64,000 nt of DNA from Streptomyces sp. AJS327 (GTDB lineage: Bacteria; Actinomycetota; Actinomycetes; Streptomycetales; Streptomycetaceae): the NCBI RefSeq assembly GCF_013450295.1, contig NZ_SKBR01000001.1, positions 996,001 to 1,060,000 on the forward strand, given 5' to 3'. The position numbers and the translations under genes were made by a program. Each line of letters opens with the position of its first letter. The first letter of the stretch is position 1. Below are positions 8,821-17,505 of this stretch, in pieces. The notes under the pieces are model-generated. The model did not search any database, was not told where the DNA came from, and worked only from the letters and a program-made list of their open reading frames with translations.

Positions 8821-10461
8821 TCAGGGGCGGTAGCCCAGCACGGTCATCATCCCGGACTCGCTGTGGTAGACGTTGTGGCAGTGCGCCATCCACAGCCCCG
8901 GGTTGTCGGCGTCGAAGTCCACCTCCAGCTTCTTGCCGGGCAGGACGATCGCGGTGTCCTTGCGCGGCCCGCCGTCGGGCAGCTGGAAGGTGTGGCCGTG
9001 CAGGTGCATGGGGTGCCACATCTCGGTGTCGTTGACGAACACCAGCCGCACCCGCTCGCCCGCGCTGATCGGGTAGCGCTCCTTCGGGTCGTACGTCCGG
9101 CCGTTGATGGACCAGTCGTACTTCTCCATCGAGCCGGTCAGCTTGAAGCGGATGGTGCGGTCCGGGTCGCCGGACCGCAACCGCACCGAGGAGTCGGCAC
9201 GCAGCTGCTCGGCGGTGACCAGCTTGCCGTCCAGCTCCGCCGGGCGGGTCTTCGCGGAGGGCGTCTCGCCGCCGCCCGTCCGCAGCACCGCCATCGTCGT
9301 CTTCTTCTTGCCCTCGGCCAGCGCGGTCAGCGGGAAGACGCCGTCCTTGACGGTGACCAGCACGTCGTACCGCTCGCCCATGCCGAGCAGCAGCGCCTCC
9401 GTCTCCCGGTGCCGCACGGGGAAGCCGTCGGTGTGGGTGACGGTCATCCTGTGCCCGCCGAGCGCGACCCGGAACGCGGTGTCCCCACCGGCGTTGACCA
9501 GCCGGATCCGGACGCGGTCGCCCGGCTTGGCCTTGAAGGTGCGCGGCTCCTTCGCGGTCCGGCCGTTGACGAGGTAGTGCGGGTAGGCCACGTCCCCCGC
9601 GTCGCCGCCGAGGTGCTTGCTGGTCGCGCCCATCATCATCCGGGACGGCCCGGACTCCTTCGGCTTGGGCTCGTTACGGCCGCCCATCGAGTGGGCGCCG
9701 TGCCCCCCGCCGTGGCCGCCGCCGTGTGACATGCCCTTGGCCAGCTCCTTGAGGACCGCGTCCGGCGTGGAGCCCTCCACCCCGTCCACCCAGTCGTCGA
9801 GGACGACGACCCACTCCTCGTCGTACTTCAGCGGCTCCTTCGGGTCCTCGATGACCAGCGGGGCGTACAGGCCGCGGTCCTGCTGGACGCCGGAGTGCGG
9901 GTGGAACCAGTAGGTGCCCGGGTGGGCGAGCCGGAACCGGTAGGTGAAGTCGGCGCCGGGCTTGATGTCCCGCTGGGTCAGCCCGGGGACCCCGTCCATG
10001 TCGTTGCGCAGGGCCAGGCCGTGCCAGTGGACCGAGGTGGCCTCGGGAAGGTTGTTGGCGAGCTTCAGCTCCAGGGTGTTGCCCGCGGTGACGCGCACCT
10101 CCTTGCCGGGCAGCTCCTCGTCGTACGCCCAGGTGGAGACGGTGACGCCGTCTCCCAGGTCGAGCTTGGAACGGGTGGCGGTGAGGCTGACCTTCTCGGT
10201 GTCGCCCGCGGCGCGCTTGGCCTCGGCCGCCCGCACCTCCTTGCTGTCGGGCTCGATCCACTCGCCGTCCGTGGCGGGCTTGGCGTCCGCCTGGCCCTTG
10301 GCACCCCCGTCCTGGGAGCCGCCGTCGTCGTCCGAGGAGCAGGCGCCGAGCAGGCCGGTGCCCGCGAGGGCCACCCCGGCGCCCAGCAGGGTGCGGCGGG
10401 AGGTCCGGGAGGTGCCGGACGTGAGGGGGGTCGCAGCGGTCTGGAGTCGCGAAGTACGCAT
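8821..10461 (-). CDS. Multicopper oxidase, Tat-exported lipoprotein
   Basis: A 546-residue extracytoplasmic oxidase that would couple oxidation of a substrate (cuprous copper or phenolics in relatives) to reduction of oxygen to water. A twin-arginine motif SRRTLL is followed by a hydrophobic stretch and a lipobox ending LGAC (Cys41), so the folded enzyme is probably exported by Tat and lipidated. Copper ligands are all present: HWHG (145-147), HPHS (187-189), HPMHLHG, and HCHNVYHSESGM (527-538). A His/Met-rich insert, with HGGGHGGGHGAH at about 247-257 then MMM, could bind extra copper. It sits downstream of a His-rich membrane protein gene on the same strand, supporting a copper role. Confidence 0.92.
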   Translation of the reverse strand: MRTSRLQTAATPLTSGTSRTSRRTLLGAGVALAGTGLLGACSSDDDGGSQDGGAKGQADAKPATDGEWIEPDSKEVRAAEAKRAAGDTEKVSLTATRSKLDLGDGVTVSTWAYDEELPGKEVRVTAGNTLELKLANNLPEATSVHWHGLALRNDMDGVPGLTQRDIKPGADFTYRFRLAHPGTYWFHPHSGVQQDRGLYAPLVIEDPKEPLKYDEEWVVVLDDWVDGVEGSTPDAVLKELAKGMSHGGGHGGGHGAHSMGGRNEPKPKESGPSRMMMGATSKHLGGDAGDVAYPHYLVNGRTAKEPRTFKAKPGDRVRIRLVNAGGDTAFRVALGGHRMTVTHTDGFPVRHRETEALLLGMGERYDVLVTVKDGVFPLTALAEGKKKTTMAVLRTGGGETPSAKTRPAELDGKLVTAEQLRADSSVRLRSGDPDRTIRFKLTGSMEKYDWSINGRTYDPKERYPISAGERVRLVFVNDTEMWHPMHLHGHTFQLPDGGPRKDTAIVLPGKKLEVDFDADNPGLWMAHCHNVYHSESGMMTVLGYRP

Positions 10462-10588
10462 GGTGATCGCCTTGTCTGGTGTCGATGGTGGGCCGCGGGG
10501 CGACCGCGAGCGCGGAAGAGCGCGGGTCGGCCACACGGCGGAGCGCGTCGCGGAGGCCGGTCCGCCGAGGGCGGACGGCCGGGTTCCG

Positions 10589-11125
10589 CTAGACGCGCAG
10601 CACCGACAGCTGTGCGAGGCGCGTGGCGTGCGGCGGCGGGGGCGCCGGGGGCAGGGCCGCCCGACGGGTCAGCGCCTGGGCGGTGGCCAGCGAGGCGAGG
10701 AAGCGGCGCCGGAGCGCGCCGAGGAGCCCGCCGGTGAGCAGCGCCACGGCGGTGGCGGCGCCCAGCACCGCGAGACAGACCGACATCGGATCCGCGCCAC
10801 CGGGCAGCCCGCCGTGCTCGCCGCCGTCCGCGCCCTGGAGGGCGTGGGCGGCCCCGGGCGGCGCGTCGACACCGGCGGGGCCAGCGGGGTCAGCGAGGAA
10901 CGCGGGTCCGGCGGGGGAGAGGCCGGGGTCGTGGGCCGGGGCGGCGTGACCGGTGTGCCCGGCGGCCGGGGTGTCGGCGGAGTGGAGGGCGGGCGCCGCG
11001 TGGGCGCCGAGCGCGCCACCGTGGTCGGTGGGGTGGCCGAGCGTGTGCATCGTGGCGATGCCGAGCAACAGGGCGGCGAACAGCAGCAGTCGGGCACCCC
11101 AGGTGGTGCTCCGCGCTCGCCGCAT
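10589..11125 (-). CDS. His-rich secreted/membrane protein, DUF6153-like
   Basis: A 178-residue protein with an N-terminal hydrophobic helix (residues 10-26, LLLFAALLLGIATMHTLG), a long outer segment rich in His, Gly, Ala and Pro (HPTDHGG, HTGHAAPAHD), a second hydrophobic helix near 113-134, and an Arg-rich tail. It resembles the DUF6153 family of Streptomyces, judged from layout only. Start at 11125 has GGAGA upstream. The gene precedes the multicopper oxidase on the same strand with a gap of about 130 bases, so co-transcription is plausible. The His richness and context suggest metal, most likely copper, binding at the cell surface. Function is unproven. Confidence 0.7.
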   Translation of the reverse strand: MRRARSTTWGARLLLFAALLLGIATMHTLGHPTDHGGALGAHAAPALHSADTPAAGHTGHAAPAHDPGLSPAGPAFLADPAGPAGVDAPPGAAHALQGADGGEHGGLPGGADPMSVCLAVLGAATAVALLTGGLLGALRRRFLASLATAQALTRRAALPPAPPPPHATRLAQLSVLRV

Positions 11126-11392
11126 CGCGTCTCCTCGCTTCGCTGGCTGCTTCTCTCCGGCCGAAGCGGGACGCCTCTCCGGCGTCCCGGTGGTCACTCT
11201 ATCCCCGCCCGCTCCGCCGCGCGCGGGTGCCGGGGAGTGATGACCGGGAAGCGCCGTGCGCTGTCCGAAAGGGCGAGGCGGCGACCGGGGTGGGTGCGTG
11301 ATGCTCCGGATCGCCGTTCCCGGGCGGTTTGCCCGGTCGATGGCGCGCATTTGTCATTGACGCGAACTCGCCACCGTGCCCAGGATGCGTTC

Positions 11393-12436
11393 ATGTTGGA
11401 GGCCCTCGATCTCGAACCCGTCCAGCAGCAGTTGTACGAGGCGCTGGTCGACGGTGCCGTCACGGTTCCCGAACTGCGTGCCGCGCTGGGGCTCAGCGCC
11501 GCGCGGGTGCGCGCCACGCTCGCCTCGCTGGAGGAGCGGAGCCTGGTGGGCCGGTTCGCGGGTCGACGCGGCGGCGAGGACCGCTACCTGCCGGTCGCGC
11601 CGGAGGTCGCCTTCGAGTCGATGCTGCTCGCGCGGGAGGAGGAGATCCACCGCACGCGGCGGCACATCCAGTTGCTGGCCTCCCGGTTCCGGGCCAGCTC
11701 GCCGGGGCGCGACCCGGTCGACCTGGTGGAGATCGTCACCGGCCGCGCGGCGGTGATTCGCCAGGTCGACGTGGTGCAGCGCAGCGCGCGGCAGCAGATC
11801 CGCGGGATCGACCGCCCGCCGTACGCCACCAGCGACCCGGACCAGCTGGACCCGAAGACCGGGATGATGCCTGCTCAGGCGCAGATGATGGGCCAGGGCG
11901 TGGCCTACCGCGTGATCTACGACAGTGAGGGGCTGGAGCGCTTCCAGCGGCTGGACGCGGACATCGGCGCGTGCGCCGAACTCGGCGAGGACGCCCGGGT
12001 GATGGTCGACACCCCGACCAAACTCATGATCGCGGACGACCGGCTCGCCCTGATCCCGCTGCGCTCCGCCCCCCATGAGCTGGCCAGCAGCGTGGTGGTG
12101 CACCCCTCGGGGCTGCTGGAGGTGCTCTGCGAGTTCTTCGAGGTGCTGTGGGGCAGGGCGCTGCCGCTCTCGGACTACCTGGCGGGCCGTCCGCAGGGGG
12201 CCGCCGACGGCCCGACGCCGGACGAGGCGCGGCTGCTGGCGCTGCTCTCCACCGGGCTGACCGACCAGGTGATGGCCCGTCAACTGGGGGTCAGTTACCG
12301 CACGTTCCAGCGGCGGCTGCACGGGCTGATGGACCGCCTCGGCGCGACCACCCGGTTCCAGCTCGGGATGCGTGCGGCGAGCCTCGGCTGGGCGCTCCAA
12401 CCCGACGGGCGATCCAGGGTGAATGAGCTGGGTTGA
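11393..12436 (+). CDS. Two-HTH transcriptional regulator (TrmB-like N-terminus, LuxR-type C-terminus)
   Basis: A 347-residue regulator found widely in Streptomyces. Residues about 7-60 form a winged helix of TrmB type (VPELRAALGLSAARVRATLASLEERSLV). The middle 200 residues form a sensor region with no recognisable enzyme motif (residues 60-270). The C-terminal 60 residues form a LuxR/GerE-type helix-turn-helix (LLSTGLTDQVMARQLGVSYRTFQRRL). The gene ends 106 bases before the subtilisin gene on the same strand, so it may regulate it, but proteins of this class are often next to secreted peptidases without proof. Immediately after its stop lies a perfect palindrome, GGCAATTGCC. Confidence 0.82.
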   Translation: MLEALDLEPVQQQLYEALVDGAVTVPELRAALGLSAARVRATLASLEERSLVGRFAGRRGGEDRYLPVAPEVAFESMLLAREEEIHRTRRHIQLLASRFRASSPGRDPVDLVEIVTGRAAVIRQVDVVQRSARQQIRGIDRPPYATSDPDQLDPKTGMMPAQAQMMGQGVAYRVIYDSEGLERFQRLDADIGACAELGEDARVMVDTPTKLMIADDRLALIPLRSAPHELASSVVVHPSGLLEVLCEFFEVLWGRALPLSDYLAGRPQGAADGPTPDEARLLALLSTGLTDQVMARQLGVSYRTFQRRLHGLMDRLGATTRFQLGMRAASLGWALQPDGRSRVNELG

Positions 12437-12446
12437 GGCAATTGCC
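12437..12446. promoter_or_regulatory. Perfect palindrome upstream of the protease gene
   Basis: GGCAATTGCC lies directly after the regulator stop codon and about 100 bases before the subtilisin start, in an otherwise GC-rich context. Position and symmetry make it a candidate operator for the protease promoter. This is inference; a second copy was not found next to the regulator itself. Confidence 0.35.
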
Positions 12447-12542
12447 GGTTTCCTCGGACCTCTTGTCGTGCCCGTGACGATGTGCTGAGCTTCGGCACGC
12501 ACCCCCACAGTGCACCCCCCACGACGAGGAGGAACCCTCGAA

Positions 12543-13745
<1,203 letters not shown>

Positions 13746-13778
13746 CAGCGGCTCCCGCTCAGCGCATCACCTGAGCCG

Positions 13779-13864
13779 CAGCCGCGGTCCGGTACCCCAC
13801 ATGCCGGACCGCGGCTGTATCCACCAACCGGTCCCCGGAGGCCCACTCGGCCTCCGGGGACCGG
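13779..13864. terminator. Double-hairpin bidirectional terminator
   Basis: Two consecutive perfect stems lie between convergent genes. The first pairs 13779-13792 (CAGCCGCGGTCCGG) with 13804-13817, a 14-base stem with an 11-base loop. The second pairs 13828-13843 (CCGGTCCCCGGAGGCC) with 13849-13864, a 16-base stem with a 5-base loop. No T run follows either, as is common in Streptomyces. They would stop transcription from the subtilisin gene and from the flavin reductase gene on the other strand. Confidence 0.85.
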
Positions 13865-13888
13865 CGTGCGCCCGGGCCCGGCCGTCGG

Positions 13889-14554
13889 TCACTCCGGCGG
13901 GCGGAGCGCGGCCAGTTGCTGCTCGAAGGGCACCACCGGCTCGGTGGGCGCCGGCGCAGCCCCGGGCCGCTCCCGCAGCAGCCCCGCCAGCTCCCCGCCC
14001 GCGCGGGCGATCCGGCCGGGCAGCGAGGGGCCGGGCCCCTCCTGGGCGCCCCAGTCGGCGGTCGCGGCGAACACCCCGGTGGGCACGGTCAGCGCCCGCA
14101 GGTAGGTGAAGAGCGGCCGGAGGGCGTGCTCCAGTACCAGCGAGTGCCGCGGGCTGCCGCCGGTGGCGGCGAGCAGCACCGGCTTCCCGGCGAGCGCGTC
14201 CTCCTCCAGCACGTCGAAGAAGGACTTGAACAGCCCGCTGTAGGAGGCGTTGAAGACCGGGGTGACCGCGATCAGCCCGTCCGCCTCGGACACCGCGGTG
14301 AGTTCCGCGCCGAGGGTGTGGCCGGGGAACCCGGTGACGTAGCCGCGCGCGATGTCGGTGGCCAGGTCGCGCAGTTCGACGGTGTGCGTGCTGGCGGTGC
14401 GGCCCTGCGACCGCAGGGCCTCCCCGGTCGCCCCGGCCAGCCGGTCGGCCAGCATCCGGGTGGAGGACGGCTGGCTCAGGCCGCCGGAGACGACGGTGAG
14501 CCGCACGGGACCCGCCGTTCCGCCGCCGGGCGTCTCGGTCGGCTGGTTGTTCAT
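13889..14554 (-). CDS. FMN reductase, partner of a luciferase-like monooxygenase (CE1759-type)
   Basis: A 221-residue NADPH-dependent FMN reductase of flavodoxin-like fold. The flavin-binding start TVVSGGLSQPSSTRMLADRL and the TPVFNASYSGLFKSF segment are typical. It would supply reduced FMN to the monooxygenase encoded immediately upstream: the upstream TGA and this ATG overlap by one base (TGATG), a sign of coupled translation. The two-gene layout fits the CE1758/CE1759 luciferase duo described in actinobacteria. The physiological substrate of the pair is unknown. A Pro/Ala-rich 25-residue C-terminal tail is probably disordered. Confidence 0.88.
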   Translation of the reverse strand: MNNQPTETPGGGTAGPVRLTVVSGGLSQPSSTRMLADRLAGATGEALRSQGRTASTHTVELRDLATDIARGYVTGFPGHTLGAELTAVSEADGLIAVTPVFNASYSGLFKSFFDVLEEDALAGKPVLLAATGGSPRHSLVLEHALRPLFTYLRALTVPTGVFAATADWGAQEGPGPSLPGRIARAGGELAGLLRERPGAAPAPTEPVVPFEQQLAALRPPE

Positions 14555-15696
14555 CAACGGCTCACCCTCTCCGGCGCTGTCGCCTCGGACGTCCCTGTCA
14601 CCGCGGACGTCTCCGGGGTGGCTGACTCCGCCCGGGCGCGGAGCGCCGCGTGGGTGGGGCCGTCGGGGACGTTCGTGGGCCGTCCGGCGGCGAACTCCCG
14701 CCGCAGCACCGGGACGACCTCCTCGCCGAGCAGGTCCAGCTGCTCCAGCACGGTCTTCAGCGGCAGTCCGGCGTGGTCCATGAGGAACAGCTGCCGCTGG
14801 TAGTCCCCGAAGGACTCGCGGAAGGTCAGGGTCTTCTCGATGACCTCCTGGGGGGAGCCGACGGTGAGGGGCGTCTGCGCGGTGAACTCCTCCAGGCTCG
14901 GCCCGTGCCCGTAGACCGGCGCGTTGTCGAAGTACGGACGGAACTCGCGGACCGCGTCCTGCGAGCGCCTCCGCATGAACACCTGGCCGCCGAGCCCGAC
15001 GTACGCCTCCTCCGGGGTGCCGTGGCCGTAGGCGGCGTACCGCTGCCGGTAGAGCCCGATCAGCCGCTTGTAGTGCTCCTTCGGCCAGAAGATGTTGTTG
15101 GCGAAGAAGCCGTCGCCGTAGTAGGCGGCCTGCTCGGCGATCTCGGGGCTGCGGATGGAGCCGTGCCAGACGAAGGGCGGCACCCCGTCCAGCGGGCGGG
15201 GGGTGGAGGTGAACCCCTGGAGCGGGGTGCGGAACTGGCCCTTCCAGTCCACCACGTCCTGGCGCCACAGCTGGTGGAGCAGCGCGTAGTTCTCGATCGC
15301 CAGCGGGATGCCCTGGCGGATGTCCTGGCCGAACCAGGGGTAGACCGGGCCGGTGTTGCCGCGCCCCATCATCACGTCCACCCGGCCGTCCGCGACGTGC
15401 TGGAGCGTCGCGAAGTCCTCCGCGATCTTCACCGGGTCGTTGGTGGTGATCAGCGTGGTCGCGGTGGAGAGGATGAGGCGTTCCGTCCGGGCGGCGACGT
15501 GCCCCAGCAGGGTCGTGGGGGAGGACGGGACGAAGGGCGGGTTGTGGTGCTCCCCGGTGGCGAAGACGTCGAGGCCGACCTCCTCCGTCTTGCGGGCGAT
15601 GGCCAGGATCGCCTTGATCCGCTCGTGCTCGCTCGGCGTGCGCCCCGTGGTCGGGTCGGTGGTGACGTCGCCGACGGAGAAGATTCCGAACTGCAT
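14554..15696 (-). CDS. Luciferase-like FMN-dependent monooxygenase (CE1758-type)
   Basis: A 380-residue TIM-barrel flavin monooxygenase of the bacterial luciferase superfamily. Family hallmarks are FATGEHHNPPF near residues 45-55, the LSTATTLITTNDPVKIAEDFATLQ segment, and the DVMMGRGNTGPVYPWFG flavin-site region. The ATG at 15696 is chosen over a GTG nine bases upstream because GAGGG lies just before it. The last 40 residues are low-complexity Thr/Ala/Glu-rich. It is the first gene of a two-gene unit with its FMN reductase. An AT-rich dyad just upstream may be the operator of a MarR- or TetR-type repressor not present here. Confidence 0.88.
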   Translation of the reverse strand: MQFGIFSVGDVTTDPTTGRTPSEHERIKAILAIARKTEEVGLDVFATGEHHNPPFVPSSPTTLLGHVAARTERLILSTATTLITTNDPVKIAEDFATLQHVADGRVDVMMGRGNTGPVYPWFGQDIRQGIPLAIENYALLHQLWRQDVVDWKGQFRTPLQGFTSTPRPLDGVPPFVWHGSIRSPEIAEQAAYYGDGFFANNIFWPKEHYKRLIGLYRQRYAAYGHGTPEEAYVGLGGQVFMRRRSQDAVREFRPYFDNAPVYGHGPSLEEFTAQTPLTVGSPQEVIEKTLTFRESFGDYQRQLFLMDHAGLPLKTVLEQLDLLGEEVVPVLRREFAAGRPTNVPDGPTHAALRARAESATPETSAVTGTSEATAPERVSR

Positions 15697-16077
15697 GGCC
15701 CTCACTCCAGTAGTTGATTGTTGAACTATATTGCCCCTAATGCTCCGCGGCCGTCAGGCATTCCCGGGTACCCCACAGCCCCGGCCCCCACCACGATCCC
15801 CCCGCCGCCCGCGCCGCCGCCCGCTCCCGCCGGGGCGCCACCCTCACTCGCCGCGCCGGGGGAGGGGCCGCCGTCCCGGTGGTCCGCCCACGGTGACGGA
15901 GTCGACCAAGATCCAGAGGTGGACCAGAATGAGCCCGCGGGCGGGCCCGACCGGACCACGCCCGGATTCCCTCCCGGGGGCACGGCGCGCGCGGGGCCGT
16001 GTGGTGGGATGCTCGTGTTGTCCGAGCGCGCCCGGGGGGACCGCGGCGGGTGGCCTGACCAGCGAGGATGGATGGAT
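15697..16077. other. Divergent promoter spacer, monooxygenase / glnA2
   Basis: This 381-base region holds the AT-rich dyad above at its left end and must hold the glnA2 promoter at its right. From about 15770 to 16050 it is GC-rich with no convincing gene on either strand. No GlnR-type GTnAC-n6-GAAAC arrangement was seen before glnA2, in contrast to glnA. Confidence 0.5.
15711..15728 (-). promoter_or_regulatory. AT-rich dyad operator upstream of the monooxygenase gene
   Basis: TAGTT-GATTGTTG-AACTA, with five-base perfect arms, sits 15 bases upstream of the chosen ATG and stands out as the most AT-rich patch in several kilobases. It lies where a repressor would block the promoter or ribosome access. 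MarR-family operators often look like this, but the cognate regulator is not encoded in the neighbourhood. Confidence 0.45.
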
Positions 16078-17439
16078 ATGGATAAGCAGCAGGAATTCGT
16101 GCTCCGGACCCTGGAGGAGCGCGACATCCGGTTCGTCCGGCTCTGGTTCACCGACGTCCTCGGCTTCCTCAAGTCCGTGGCCGTCGCCCCCGCCGAGCTG
16201 GAGCAGGCCTTCGACGAGGGCATGGGCTTCGACGGCTCCGCGATCGAGGGCTTCGCCCGCGTCTACGAGTCCGACATGATCGCCAAGCCGGACCCCGGAA
16301 CCTTCCAGATACTGCCCTGGCGGGCCGAGGCGCCCGGAACCGCCCGGATGTTCTGCGACATCCTGATGCCGGACGGCTCCCCCTCGTACGCCGATCCGCG
16401 CTACGTCCTCAAGCGGGCCCTCGCCCGCACCTCCGACCTGGGCTTCACCTTCTACACCCACCCGGAGATCGAGTTCTTCCTGCTCAAGGACAAGCCGGTG
16501 GACGGGGCCCGCCCCGTCCCCGCCGACTCCTCCGGCTACTTCGACCACACCCCGCAGAACGTCGGCATGGACTTCCGGCGGCAGGCGATCACGATGCTGG
16601 AGTCCATGGGCATCTCCGTGGAGTTCTCCCACCACGAGGGGGCCCCCGGACAGCAGGAGATCGACCTGCGCTACGCCGACGCGCTCTCCACCGCCGACAA
16701 CATCATGACCTTCCGCCTCGTCATGAAGCAGGTCGCGCTGGAGCAGGGCGTGCAGGCCACCTTCATGCCCAAGCCGTTCTCCGAGTACCCCGGCTCCGGT
16801 ATGCACACCCACCTCTCGCTGTTCGAGGGCGACCGGAACGCCTTCTACGAGTCGGGCGCCGAGTTCCAGCTCTCCAAGGTGGGCCGCTCCTTCATCGCCG
16901 GGCTGCTGAAGCACGCCGGGGAGATCTCCGCCGTCACCAACCAGTGGGTCAACTCGTACAAGCGGATCTGGGGCGGCGCGCAGCGCACCGCGGGGGAGGG
17001 CGGCGAGTCCCCCTCGTACATCTGCTGGGGGCACAACAACCGCTCGGCGCTGATCCGGGTGCCGATGTACAAGCCGGGCAAGACCGGCTCCACCCGCATC
17101 GAGGTGCGCTCCCTGGACTCCGGCGCCAACCCCTACCTCGCCTACGCGGTGCTGCTCGCCGCCGGGCTCCGGGGCATCGAGGAGGGCTACGAACTCCCGC
17201 CCGGCGCGGACGACGACGTCTGGGCGCTCTCCGACTCCGAGCGGCGCGCGATGGGCATCGACCCGCTGCCGCAGAACCTGGGCGAGGCCATCCAGTTGAT
17301 GGAGCGGAGCGAGCTGGTCGCGGAGACCCTCGGGGAGCACGTCTTCGACTTCTTCCTCCGCAACAAGAAGCAGGAGTGGGAGGAGTACCGCTCCGAGGTC
17401 ACCTCCTTCGAACTCCGCAAGAACCTCCCGGTGCTGTAA
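16078..17439 (+). CDS. glnA2: Glutamine synthetase-like ligase, GlnA2 type
   Basis: A 453-residue type I glutamine-synthetase-family ligase. It matches, from memory, S. coelicolor GlnA2 almost residue for residue at the N-terminus (MDKQQEFVLRTLEERDIRFV), a protein reported to act as a gamma-glutamylpolyamine synthetase rather than a true glutamine synthetase. The ATP and metal-site motifs are present: HPEIEFF (Glu130, Glu132), GSGMHTHLS and NNRSALIRVP. The loop that carries the adenylylation tyrosine in GlnA reads DDDVWALSDSE here, without a Tyr at that place, so GlnE should not modify it. GAGG lies upstream; an ATG at 16072 would add two residues. It is 66 bases before glnE on the same strand. 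Confidence 0.88.
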   Translation: MDKQQEFVLRTLEERDIRFVRLWFTDVLGFLKSVAVAPAELEQAFDEGMGFDGSAIEGFARVYESDMIAKPDPGTFQILPWRAEAPGTARMFCDILMPDGSPSYADPRYVLKRALARTSDLGFTFYTHPEIEFFLLKDKPVDGARPVPADSSGYFDHTPQNVGMDFRRQAITMLESMGISVEFSHHEGAPGQQEIDLRYADALSTADNIMTFRLVMKQVALEQGVQATFMPKPFSEYPGSGMHTHLSLFEGDRNAFYESGAEFQLSKVGRSFIAGLLKHAGEISAVTNQWVNSYKRIWGGAQRTAGEGGESPSYICWGHNNRSALIRVPMYKPGKTGSTRIEVRSLDSGANPYLAYAVLLAAGLRGIEEGYELPPGADDDVWALSDSERRAMGIDPLPQNLGEAIQLMERSELVAETLGEHVFDFFLRNKKQEWEEYRSEVTSFELRKNLPVL

Positions 17440-17505
17440 CCCGAGGGCGGGCCCGCCCGGGCCACCGCGGACGGCCGGGCGCCGGAGTGGACGGAGGGGA
17501 GAGGA

